From the NCBI GenBank assembly GCA_046540835.1, contig JBKHEL010000002.1, positions 1 through 64,000 on the forward strand: a stretch of DNA of 64,000 nucleotides, written 5' to 3'. Origin of the DNA: Coraliomargarita_B sp046540835 (GTDB lineage Bacteria > Verrucomicrobiota > Verrucomicrobiia > Opitutales > Coraliomargaritaceae). Positions within the stretch are counted from its first letter, which is position 1. The number at the start of each line of letters is the position of its first letter. Shown piece by piece: positions 9,171 through 19,185 of the stretch. Both the position numbers and the translations under genes were made by a program. Under the pieces are notes generated by a model. That model had not been told where the DNA came from. It saw only the letters and a program-made list of their open reading frames with translations, and did no database searches.

Positions 9171-9186
9171 AGCAGAATGTGTGCCA
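9171..9186 (-). promoter_or_regulatory. Sigma-54 (RpoN) promoter for the GSII gene
   Basis: The minus strand reads TGGCACACATTCTGCT. This matches the RpoN consensus TGGCACRNNNNTTGCW at every fixed position but one, with the required GG-N10-GC spacing. Transcription would start about 12 bp downstream, near 9160, giving a leader of about 80 nt before the ATG at 9076. An upstream dyad TTGCC-N6-GGCAA (9298-9313) lies at enhancer-like distance and could be an activator site; it does not match the NtrC consensus closely. Confidence 0.75.
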
Positions 9187-9334
9187 CGAAAATGAGTGCA
9201 AGTGTATTTAACCAAAAATTATATCTGGGACGGTTGGATGGGATCCGGGGGAGAAGTTGATTTGCCGTGTTGCCTGTCATGGAAGTGCGCTGCATGCTTG
9301 CCATCCCCGGCAAAACTGGCAGTCATGCACTGGT

Positions 9335-9787
9335 ATGCAAGAGGCAAAAAACACAGGCCGGGCGACCGTCCACATCGGCTACGATGGGCGGGTGCACAAG
9401 ACCTTCAAAGGCCCTCAGGCGCGGGAGCGCTATGAAAACGAGGTTCGGGTTCTTGAGTTTCTGGAGCAGCACAACTGTCGCTTTGTCCCGAGAATTCTGG
9501 AGAAGGACGATGCGGCGCTCTATCTCGTCACGTCGAATTGCGGTGCGCGGGTGGAGCGCATGAGTGAGGGCAAGAAAGAGCAGATCTTCGCCGAACTGGA
9601 GCAATACGGCGTGCGTCACGACGATGCGGAGGTCCGCAACATCACATACAGCCAGCAGCTGGGGCGTTTTTGCGTGATCGACTTTGAGTTTGCGACCATT
9701 CTGGTGCCCGGCTATCCGCCGGCACCCGAAATGAAGTCGGTGGCAAACCGTGCGGCCTGGGCCGAGCAGGAGGGCGCAGATGAGTGA
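9335..9787 (+). CDS. Minimal protein-kinase-like protein
   Basis: A 150-residue protein that keeps the order of protein-kinase catalytic motifs in a very short chain. There is a candidate beta3 lysine in RVHKTFK (K22), a candidate helix-C glutamate in RYENEV (E34 or E36), and a hinge-like YLVTSNCG. The catalytic-loop equivalent is H95-D96-D97 with the D-x4-N spacing (D97, N102), and D116-F117-E118 replaces DFG. It resembles the small RIO/lipopolysaccharide-kinase-type fold more than a Hanks kinase. The glycine-rich loop is not obvious. The start at ATG 9335 is chosen because the upstream 26 codons look non-coding. Its last 8 bp overlap the PP2C gene, implying a coupled kinase/phosphatase pair. 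Catalytic activity is inferred only. Confidence 0.72.
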   Translation: MQEAKNTGRATVHIGYDGRVHKTFKGPQARERYENEVRVLEFLEQHNCRFVPRILEKDDAALYLVTSNCGARVERMSEGKKEQIFAELEQYGVRHDDAEVRNITYSQQLGRFCVIDFEFATILVPGYPPAPEMKSVANRAAWAEQEGADE

Positions 9788-10640
9788 AGCCGAAGCGACG
9801 ACAAAGGGGCCGTCGATCCGCTGGTCCGGGCTGACGGATGTGGGGCGCTTTCGCAAGGAGAACCAGGATGCCTTCCTGGCGCTATCGCTGGATGGTGAAG
9901 GCGTCTACCGGCTCGGTAAATACGGCGAAGCCGGTCTGGCGAATGCGGACTACATATTTGCGGTCAGCGACGGCATGGGCGGGGCCAACGCAGGTGATTT
10001 TGCGAGCCGCGTGGCGGTGGATCAGATCACGCGGCTTTTCCCGGCGAGCTTTCGTTCCGGGGCCGGAGGGCTGCAAGTGGGCTTTCAGGATTTGCTGACG
10101 GAGGTCTTCGAGTTCATTCACGAGGAGCTGCTTGAGATGGGCCGTTGCTATGAGGAGCTCAGCGGGATGGGCGCGACGCTGAGCTTGTGCTGGGTGCGGC
10201 CCGAGTGGCTCTACTTCGCTCACATTGGCGACAGCCGGATCTACCACCTCCCGGCTGCCGGAGGCATCAAACAGGTCAGTGAAGACCACACCCATGTCGG
10301 GTGGTTGCAGCGCAAGGGGAAGCTAAGCGAGATACAGGCGCGAAGTCACCCCGGGCGGAACGGGCTACAGCAGGTGCTCGGCGGGAAAAACCAGCATTTG
10401 AACCCTCAGTTTGGGGCGATTGGCTACGAGCCCGGAGATCAATTTCTAGTCTGCTCGGATGGTCTGGTTGAGGGGCTCTTTAACAGCGGGATGGAGCGTT
10501 TGATACGAAATCCCGGTCCGAATGACCGGGGCAACTCGGCCGAAAGGCTGGTGGCGGAGGCCGTGCGGACCGATGGGAAGGACAACACGACGGCCCTGGT
10601 GTTTCAGGTGTTTAGTCCTACAGAAAAGGGATGTAGCTGA
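9780..10640 (+). CDS. PP2C-family Ser/Thr protein phosphatase
   Basis: A 286-residue soluble metal-dependent phosphatase. The PP2C motifs are in order: GRFRKENQDAFL near the N-terminus, FAVSDGMGGANAGDFAS (metal-binding Asp), GMGATLSLC, HIGDSRIYHL, CSDGLVEGL and KDNTTALVFQ. The start at ATG 9780 overlaps the stop of the kinase-like gene by 8 bp, which decides it over an upstream in-frame ATG at 9750. It probably reverses phosphorylation by its partner or by other kinases. The 3' end overlaps a convergent lipoprotein gene by about 23 bp. Confidence 0.93.
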   Translation: MSEAEATTKGPSIRWSGLTDVGRFRKENQDAFLALSLDGEGVYRLGKYGEAGLANADYIFAVSDGMGGANAGDFASRVAVDQITRLFPASFRSGAGGLQVGFQDLLTEVFEFIHEELLEMGRCYEELSGMGATLSLCWVRPEWLYFAHIGDSRIYHLPAAGGIKQVSEDHTHVGWLQRKGKLSEIQARSHPGRNGLQQVLGGKNQHLNPQFGAIGYEPGDQFLVCSDGLVEGLFNSGMERLIRNPGPNDRGNSAERLVAEAVRTDGKDNTTALVFQVFSPTEKGCS

Positions 10641-10782
10641 GCGGGTTTGAGCTCCGCCGTTTTTCGATGGTCACGCCTTCTGGGGTCGTCTTGGTCGTGG
10701 AGCAGCCGACCGTGAGCAGCAGGCTGCCGATCAGGGCCAGAATAAGGGTGCGGTTGCGGCGGGTTGGTTTGGTTTTATGCAT
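10618..10782 (-). CDS. Very small lipoprotein
   Basis: A 54-residue protein with a basic N-terminus, a hydrophobic core ending in the lipobox LTVGC, and a short polar mature peptide ending NPLSYIPFL. The start at ATG 10782 overlaps the stop of the upstream MsbA-like gene by 8 bp, suggesting co-translation; an in-frame upstream ATG at 10833 would lie deep inside that gene. The 3' end overlaps the convergent PP2C gene. Small lipoproteins of this kind are hard to verify, but the signal peptide with lipobox in a coupled position supports a real gene. The function is unknown. Confidence 0.6.
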   Translation of the reverse strand: MHKTKPTRRNRTLILALIGSLLLTVGCSTTKTTPEGVTIEKRRSSNPLSYIPFL

Positions 10783-12529
10783 GGTCTTGGGCGGTTTTGG
10801 ATTGTTTGTCGAAAAGACTTTTGTAGAGGGCACAGCCAGCGATCAACTCTGAATGTGTGCCGGCGGCGATGATCCGCCCGGCCTCGAAGACGAAAATCCG
10901 GTCAGCGTGCTGAATGGTGCTGAAGCGGTGGGCGATGGTCAGCACGGTGCGCCCCTTGGCGAGGGCGGCCAGGGCAATTTGAATATGGTGCTCACTCTCG
11001 GCATCGAGGGCCGAAGTTGGCTCGTCGAGGATGATGACCGGTGCGTCCTTGAGAAAGGCCCGGGCGATCGAGATGCGCTGGCGTTGCCCTCCGGAGAGCC
11101 GTGATCCGCGCTCACCCACCTGAGCCGAATAGCCTCCCTCCAATTCGTGAATGAAGCGGTCCGCCTGCGCTTGACGCGCGGCCGCCTCGACCTCCGCGTC
11201 GGTGGCGTCCGGTTTGCTCAAGCGGATATTATTGGCGATGGAGTCGTCGAACAGGATAGCCTCCTGGGAGACCAGGGCGACTTGCGCGCGAAGGTCCCGC
11301 TTGCGAAGCTCCCGGACATCGATCCCATCGAGTGTGATGCGTCCGGAGGTGGCGTCATAGAAACGGGGCACCAGATTCGCAAAAGTCGATTTACCGGCTC
11401 CGCTGGGGCCGACGAGTGCGACCGACTGGCCCGAGGGGATGTGCACGTTGATCTCCTGCAGCACGGGGATCTTCGGATCGTAGGCGAAGGCCACCTGTTC
11501 GAAATTGATTTCACCCCGGCGCGTGGCCAGCTCCCGGGGCTCAGTCGGCTCCGGGACGCTGTCCCGCGTGTGCAGGATATATTCGAGGCGATTCAGTGAG
11601 GCCTCGGCCCGGCGCAGGACATTCGAGACCGCACCGAGTTTTTTGACCGGTTCGTAGCACATGTAAAGTGCGGTCAGAATCGAGGCGATGACCTCCGGTT
11701 GAACTTCCTTGACCACGGCGGTGTAGATCGCGAGCGGGATGACTGTAGCGGTGACCACCTCGATGATCGGGGTGAGCGCCTTGTCGTATTTCACCGTCTT
11801 CATCTGAAAACGGAAAAATGCGCGGCAAGCATCGGCGAAGCGCTCGTTCTCGCGGGACTCGAGGTTGTAGGCGCGCACTTCGCGGGCTGCCCCCAGGTTT
11901 TCGTTCAATACGCTGTTAACGCGGCCGGCCTCCTGTTGGGCAAGCGTCGCTTTTTTCAAAATCTTTTTTCCGATCCAGCGGATTGGCAGCACACAGCAGG
12001 GCACTGAGGCGAGCGCGATCAGCATGAAAATGGCCTGCTGCGACTCAAATGAGATATAGATGAGAAAACCGATCGCGCTGAGGAGCGTGATCGGTTCTTT
12101 GATCAAGCTGTTGACCGAGCGGATAATCGCCGACTGGAGCTGCGCGGTATCGCCGCTCACACGGCTCATCAGGTCGCCGGTTTGATTCTGCTGGAAGAAG
12201 GCCAGTGGCAGTTGTTGCAGGTGGGCAAACACTTTGAGCCGAATTTGTTCTAAAACGTGCATCCCGCAGTAGCTCATGTAGTAAGCGTTGAGGAAGCTGC
12301 CTCCCGCGCGCAGGAGGAAGACTGCGGGGATGGAGAGAAGAATGCCTAAAAGCATCCAGCCCTCCGGCGCATTCGGTTCGGTGACCAGGGGCACCAGGAC
12401 CTTGATGACGAATGGCAGACCCGCACCGGAAGCTGACGCAGCAACTGCACCAGCTAACAGGCCGATAGCAAACTTGACGCGGACCGTTTTAAGGTAGGCA
12501 AAGTAGGGCTTGAAGCGCTGGAGGAGCAT
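10775..12529 (-). CDS. MsbA-like ABC exporter (lipid A / multidrug type)
   Basis: A 584-residue full half-exporter with the membrane domain (about residues 1-320, six hydrophobic segments) before the ATPase. The ATPase has Walker A VGPSGAGKST, signature LSGGQRQR, Walker B VIILDEPTSALD and the H-loop TIAHRF. The arrangement and length match the MsbA/LmrA type that flips lipid A core or hydrophobic drugs across the inner membrane as a homodimer. The motif FFQQNQTGDLMSRVSGD matches the coupling region of this family. The downstream 54-residue lipoprotein overlaps its stop codon. The exact substrate cannot be read from sequence. Confidence 0.9.
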   Translation of the reverse strand: MLLQRFKPYFAYLKTVRVKFAIGLLAGAVAASASGAGLPFVIKVLVPLVTEPNAPEGWMLLGILLSIPAVFLLRAGGSFLNAYYMSYCGMHVLEQIRLKVFAHLQQLPLAFFQQNQTGDLMSRVSGDTAQLQSAIIRSVNSLIKEPITLLSAIGFLIYISFESQQAIFMLIALASVPCCVLPIRWIGKKILKKATLAQQEAGRVNSVLNENLGAAREVRAYNLESRENERFADACRAFFRFQMKTVKYDKALTPIIEVVTATVIPLAIYTAVVKEVQPEVIASILTALYMCYEPVKKLGAVSNVLRRAEASLNRLEYILHTRDSVPEPTEPRELATRRGEINFEQVAFAYDPKIPVLQEINVHIPSGQSVALVGPSGAGKSTFANLVPRFYDATSGRITLDGIDVRELRKRDLRAQVALVSQEAILFDDSIANNIRLSKPDATDAEVEAAARQAQADRFIHELEGGYSAQVGERGSRLSGGQRQRISIARAFLKDAPVIILDEPTSALDAESEHHIQIALAALAKGRTVLTIAHRFSTIQHADRIFVFEAGRIIAAGTHSELIAGCALYKSLFDKQSKTAQDHA

Positions 12530-12632
12530 AGGTGGTATGGGACGGGCGCAGCAGTCAAACGGCTTCAGATCTTCTTTGACAAGCTTTTACGCGGAGCGAA
12601 TTTGAAGTTGCGCGCCATCGAAAGCTTCTTAG

Positions 12633-12662
12633 TTTACCGACAGTCCAGAAATTCCATATAGT
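12633..12662 (+). promoter_or_regulatory. Possible sigma-70 promoter for the Lys-rich protein gene
   Basis: TTTACC (12633-12638) and TATAGT (12657-12662) are separated by 18 bp and lie about 40 bp before the ATG at 12703. The -10 element matches 5 of 6 and the -35 element 4 of 6 consensus bases. Nothing else of note is seen in the 12530-12702 gap. Confidence 0.35.
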
Positions 12663-12702
12663 GCTACGAACCCCACGAACCCCACCAAAAAAGGCGACAC
12701 CC

Positions 12703-13071
12703 ATGAAAACCTTGAAAATAATCCTCCCCGCTCTGCTTCTGCTTTCCGGTTCTCTTGCATTCTCAGAAGGTAAAGGCAAGCCCGATTGGGCCGAACAGGC
12801 GGCTCGATCCTACGAGAAAAAAGCGGCGCACGCGTCCGCTCAGGGCCGATCTGAAAATGCGGCGATCTATAAGCGGATGGCGCAAATTAAGCGCGAAGCC
12901 GCCTCGAACAAGGGGAAAGATTTTGACTGGTCCGAATACCATAAACTCAAAGGCCAGCTTGATCACGGGAAAAAGCAGAAGCACGCGAAGGATAAGAAGC
13001 ACGCGAAGGACAAGAAATCGAAGAAATACGAGAAGCAGAAGGATTATAAAAAATCCGAGAAAGCTTATTGA
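12703..13071 (+). CDS. Secreted Lys-rich repeat protein
   Basis: A 122-residue protein with a good signal peptide (MKTLKIILPALLLLSGSLAFS). The middle is helical, and the last third is extremely basic, with near-tandem units HAKDKK-HAKDKKSKK-YEKQKDYKK. At the DNA level two 18-bp units (around 12979-13014) are almost identical, so this part probably grew by duplication. The start at ATG 12703 is preferred over 12661 because the signal peptide begins there. A polycationic exported protein might bind nucleic acid, polyanionic polysaccharide or the cell envelope; no family is recognised. Confidence 0.68.
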   Translation: MKTLKIILPALLLLSGSLAFSEGKGKPDWAEQAARSYEKKAAHASAQGRSENAAIYKRMAQIKREAASNKGKDFDWSEYHKLKGQLDHGKKQKHAKDKKHAKDKKSKKYEKQKDYKKSEKAY

Positions 13072-13220
13072 TTCATTGATGATACGGATGTGTTCCGCAT
13101 AGGGGGGATATGGAATTCCAGGGCATTCACTTTTTGCTGGAAAGGTCGTTGAGAAATGTTTTGTCTTCGAGAGGTCGAACCGACCAAACTAATCCTACTG
13201 ACAAACAATCGAATCATAAG

Positions 13221-13523
13221 ATGACTGAAGAAAATGCTCCCCAACCTGCTCCGGCCCCGTCACCTGTTGGCAAACCCGCTGGCGCCGATAAAAAAATCCT
13301 CGCCGGTATTCTCGGAATCGTCCTCGGTGCCCTGGGCATTCACAAATTTGTTCTCGGTTACACTAAAGAAGGCGTGATCATGCTTCTGGTTTCCATTTTG
13401 ACGCTTGGGCTGTTTGCCTGGGTCATGGGCCTGATCGGCCTGGTTGAGGGGATCATGTATCTGACCAAGTCGGACGAGGAATTCGTCGCCACCTACATCG
13501 ACGGCAAAAAGGGTTGGTTTTAA
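13221..13523 (+). CDS. TM2-domain membrane protein
   Basis: A 100-residue protein with a Pro/Ala-rich N-terminal tail followed by the TM2 signature: a first transmembrane helix with the motif LGALGIHKFVLGYTKEG, then a second helix (LLVSILTLGLFAWVMGLIG) and the end motif IGLVEGIMYL. These are small inner-membrane proteins of unknown role. ATG 13221 is chosen because the sequence before it (from 13110) has no membrane-protein character. A terminator hairpin follows 30 bp downstream. Confidence 0.85.
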   Translation: MTEENAPQPAPAPSPVGKPAGADKKILAGILGIVLGALGIHKFVLGYTKEGVIMLLVSILTLGLFAWVMGLIGLVEGIMYLTKSDEEFVATYIDGKKGWF

Positions 13524-13552
13524 ATCGAGCTGCCGCGCAAGAATAATCTTTC

Positions 13553-13577
13553 AGCCGCCCTCCGGGGCGGCTTTTTT
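13553..13577 (+). terminator. Rho-independent terminator after the TM2 gene
   Basis: Stem AGCCGCCC (13553-13560) with GGGCGGCT (13565-13572), loop TCCG, followed by a run of T residues. The nth start codon follows directly after the T-run, so nth must rely on read-through or on a promoter within this gene. Confidence 0.85.
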
Positions 13578-14237
13578 ATGCCCATGACAAAAAGTGAGCG
13601 TGCAGCCTATGTTCTGAAGCGGTTGGGGGAGTTGTATCCGGACCCGCCGGTGCCTCTGGCGCACAAGGATCCCTATACCCTGTTGATCGCTGTGCTGCTA
13701 TCAGCGCAGTGCACGGACGAGCGGGTCAACAAGGTCACGCCTCTGCTCTTTGCCCGGGCCGACAATCCCGCAGACATGGCTCAAGTTCCGGTTGAGGAGA
13801 TCCGCGCGATCATACGGCCCTGCGGACTCGCGCCAATGAAGTCGAAAGGCATCGCCGGGCTCTCGCGGATTTTGCTCGATGTTCACGGGGGGCAAGTCCC
13901 TGCAGACATGCAGGCGCTCGAAGCGCTGCCCGGGGTGGGGCACAAGACCGCCTCGGTCGTGATGGCCCAGGCTTTTGGCCGACCGGCCTTTCCGGTCGAT
14001 ACCCACATCCACCGTCTGGCGCAGCGCTGGGGACTTTCAAATGGGCACAGCGTCGTGCAGACGGAGCGCGATTTGAAGCGGCTCTTCCCGGAGGAAAGTT
14101 GGAATGACCTGCATCTGCAGATCATCTACTATGGGCGCGAGCATTGCTCGGCCCGCGGCTGCGACGGGCGGGTGTGTGAAATTTGCCGGGCGCTCTTCCC
14201 CGAGCGTAAGCGGGCCAAGCGCCTGAAAAAGGCCTGA
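13578..14237 (+). CDS. nth: Endonuclease III (DNA glycosylase/AP lyase)
   Basis: Removes oxidised pyrimidines and cuts the abasic site in base-excision repair. The 219-residue protein has the helix-hairpin-helix LPGVGHKTASVV containing the catalytic Lys, and FPVDTHIHRLAQRWGL with the catalytic Asp. The C-terminal cysteines are spaced C-x4-C-x4-C-x2-C (HCSARGCDGRVCEIC) rather than the usual C-x6-C-x2-C-x5-C of the [4Fe-4S] loop. The cluster may be bound differently, or not at all. ATG 13584 is an equally possible start. It follows a terminator immediately. Confidence 0.92.
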   Translation: MPMTKSERAAYVLKRLGELYPDPPVPLAHKDPYTLLIAVLLSAQCTDERVNKVTPLLFARADNPADMAQVPVEEIRAIIRPCGLAPMKSKGIAGLSRILLDVHGGQVPADMQALEALPGVGHKTASVVMAQAFGRPAFPVDTHIHRLAQRWGLSNGHSVVQTERDLKRLFPEESWNDLHLQIIYYGREHCSARGCDGRVCEICRALFPERKRAKRLKKA

Positions 14238-14546
14238 TGCTGCTGCCCTTTTCGTCGCATGCGCCGAGCCCTCTTGGGTTCAACCATTTGATTGTTTGGG
14301 CTCTGTCCGGTCGAGCAGAATGCCCGGCTTGCATCCGGGTGAAACCAGAGCATGGAATCCGGTGACTGAGAAGCAGGGTGTGTCATTTTGGCGCTATTCT
14401 TTTGCTCTGACTCAATCCCTTCGCCCAAGGACTGGCCGATTTAGGGCGGTTTGATTTATAAAATACTTTATATTAAATGTTTATGTTTAATCTGAGATTA
14501 GTTTGATGACGCCGCATTTGGGAATGCTCTATGCAGGGGTAAAGGT
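14238..14546. other. Intergenic region before clpB
   Basis: About 309 bp without a gene. It contains an AT-rich patch at 14450-14490 suitable for a promoter, but no clear -35/-10 pair, sigma-32 promoter or CIRCE inverted repeat could be recognised. A GAGCCC/GGGCTC pair flanks a long loop near 14267-14303 without a T-run, so I do not call a terminator. Before the clpB ATG there is a purine-rich GGGGTAAAGGT. Confidence 0.5.
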
Positions 14547-17162
<2,616 letters not shown>

Positions 17163-17221
17163 GTGCAAAAAATATGAAAAGGGAGACTTGTTTCGCTGCC
17201 TCAGCCTTGTAGGCTGCGGGG

Positions 17222-19162
17222 ATGAAGTGGATCAGCCCGGCCCTCGCCCTCATTTCCGGACTCCTGCTGGGCGCCTTGTTTTTTGGTGCCTCGCCGGAAG
17301 AAGAGGCCGAAAGGGCCCATGCAGCGGAGGATGCCGAGCAATCGTCAGTGACCGCCTCCGGTGCTCCTGTTGCGGAGTCCGGTTCGGCAGGGGCACCGGC
17401 CATCCGAGGCGAAAGCGAAGCGATCAGCGAGTCCTGGCTGCGGTCGCTGGAAGGTTTGAATTCCTTCGACCGGATCGGGGCGCTGCATGCACGCTTGCGC
17501 GAGGTCTCGCCCGACCAGTTCGAGACGCTGATGGAAGAACTCGGCGAGATCGGCAGCAGCCCGGCCTCCTGGCAGAGCCGCTCGATGATTGCGGCCCGCT
17601 GGGCGGAGTCGGACCCGGAAGGGTTGGCACACTACATCCAGTCCCAACCACGGAACCAGCGCTGGGGCTTGCGCAGCACCCTATATTCAGTTTGGGCAAA
17701 AAGTGATCCGGATGCGGCCTTGCGCTCGGCTGATGGACTGCCCTTTGATGAAAGACGAAATGCCGTCAGTGCGATTGCCGGGGTGCTCGTTGAGCGCGCT
17801 CCGGATCGGGCACTGGCTCTGCTGGAGGAACACGCAGTCGGTTCGAGAAACCAGCATTGGTCCTATCGGAGCCTGTTTCAGAAGTGGGCACGCAGCGACC
17901 CCGATGGCGCACTTGCCGGGGCCTACCAACTGGAGGACAAACAGGCGCGCTCCGCTGCCCTGATCGGGGTGATTGCCGATTTGGCGGAAGACGATCCCCG
18001 GGCGGCGATCGAGTGGCTCGATGGGCAGGAGTCCGGCGAACTGATCTCTCAGACCAAGGGGAATCTGCTCAATCAGATTTTGCATGAGGACAAAGACGCG
18101 GTCATGCGCTACATCGAATCCCGGGGAGATCCTGCGGAAGTTCGTAATATCCTGCAGCAACTCCAGTTCAGTCAACTGGGCGTGGAAGCGGATTTTAACG
18201 AGATTCAATCGGTGATGAATTGGCTGGGCACGGTGGCGACAGGGCAGACGCTCTCGAATAAAGTGGGCGACATCGTCAAAGCGATGGTCCAGGCCGATCC
18301 GGAGCGTGCCCGCAGCTATGTCGATGGGATGGACCCCGGCGCGGCGCGGCTGCAGGCGATCAATGCGGTGGCCCATTCACTGGTGCGCGAGGACCCGGCT
18401 GCGGCGATAGATTTCTTCAACTCGCTGGATTTCAAAGATGAGCGGCGGCGGGCGCTTTCGGGGCTCAGTTGGCAGCTGGTGCAAAACAATCCCGAGCTGG
18501 CGAAAGAATTTATGCTGACAAGTGAGGATCCGCTGGTGCAGCGTACGTTCTCGCATCAATTGGCCCGGTCGCTCGCCGAGCAGGACCGCGATTCGGCCCT
18601 CGACTGGGCGGGGCAGATCAAGGATTCATCCGCGCGCGAAAATGCGCTGCGCAATATCGTATCGGACTGGGTTGTCGGGGATCCGCAGGCCGCTTTTGAT
18701 TATATTGGGGGCCTGGAAGAGGAAAATACATTGTCGCTGTATCAAAATGCGCTCAACAATTTCGTCCGCGAGGATCCGGCTGAGGCTGTGCTCTGGCTGG
18801 AGCAGCTCAGCGGCGACGGGGTCTTGAGTGATCAGGCGGCCCGCAGCTACCAGCAGGCAGCCAATGCCTATGTGCGGCACGATCCGATGGCGGCTTCCGA
18901 GTGGATTGCCTCTCTGGAGGCAGGGGAGAATCGCGACGGTGCGGTCAGCAGCCTGGTGCAGCAGATTCAACAGGACGATCCGGAGGCCGGGTTCCGGTGG
19001 GCGGCCACCATGGACGATGCGAATCAGCGTGGCCGGAGTCTGGAACAGAGCGTGCGCACCTGGGCTGAGATCGATCCGGCAGGAGCCCGCGAGGCGATAG
19101 AGGGGGTTCAGATTGAGGCTGCGGAAAAGGAAAAACTCTTCGATCTGCTTCCGGACGGGTAG
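17222..19162 (+). CDS. Exported protein with about a dozen DP-x-x-A-x-x-W helical repeats
   Basis: A 646-residue protein with an N-terminal hydrophobic segment (ALALISGLLLGALFFGA) that acts as signal or anchor, a short acidic linker, then roughly 30-35-residue repeats to the end. Each repeat carries a pattern like DPxxAxxWIxxL followed by a helix with RxxAxxxLxxxW. Examples are KSDPDAALRSADGL, EDDPRAAIEWLDG, GDPQAAFDYIGGL and HDPMAASEWIASL. The fold is probably a HEAT/TPR-like solenoid facing the periplasm, suited to protein-protein contact. Repeat proteins of this style are, as I recall, common in Verrucomicrobiota; no enzymatic motif is visible. It ends convergently with nadE. Confidence 0.72.
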   Translation: MKWISPALALISGLLLGALFFGASPEEEAERAHAAEDAEQSSVTASGAPVAESGSAGAPAIRGESEAISESWLRSLEGLNSFDRIGALHARLREVSPDQFETLMEELGEIGSSPASWQSRSMIAARWAESDPEGLAHYIQSQPRNQRWGLRSTLYSVWAKSDPDAALRSADGLPFDERRNAVSAIAGVLVERAPDRALALLEEHAVGSRNQHWSYRSLFQKWARSDPDGALAGAYQLEDKQARSAALIGVIADLAEDDPRAAIEWLDGQESGELISQTKGNLLNQILHEDKDAVMRYIESRGDPAEVRNILQQLQFSQLGVEADFNEIQSVMNWLGTVATGQTLSNKVGDIVKAMVQADPERARSYVDGMDPGAARLQAINAVAHSLVREDPAAAIDFFNSLDFKDERRRALSGLSWQLVQNNPELAKEFMLTSEDPLVQRTFSHQLARSLAEQDRDSALDWAGQIKDSSARENALRNIVSDWVVGDPQAAFDYIGGLEEENTLSLYQNALNNFVREDPAEAVLWLEQLSGDGVLSDQAARSYQQAANAYVRHDPMAASEWIASLEAGENRDGAVSSLVQQIQQDDPEAGFRWAATMDDANQRGRSLEQSVRTWAEIDPAGAREAIEGVQIEAAEKEKLFDLLPDG

Positions 19163-19185
19163 TTTGCTGCGGGGTCCAGTCCGGA

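Noticed and set aside
9326..9339. TGCACTGGTATGCA as an NtrC enhancer site
   Set aside because: Half-sites TGCA are only 6 bp apart and do not match the NtrC consensus TGCAC-N7-GTGCA; it also overlaps the start of the kinase-like gene.
12979..13014. CRISPR-like direct repeats
   Set aside because: Only two or three imperfect 18-bp units inside a coding sequence with no spacers or cas genes.
14238..14546. CIRCE element or sigma-32 promoter before clpB
   Set aside because: No TTAGCACTC-N9-GAGTGCTAA repeat and no convincing sigma-32 hexamers were seen; heat-shock control remains an assumption.
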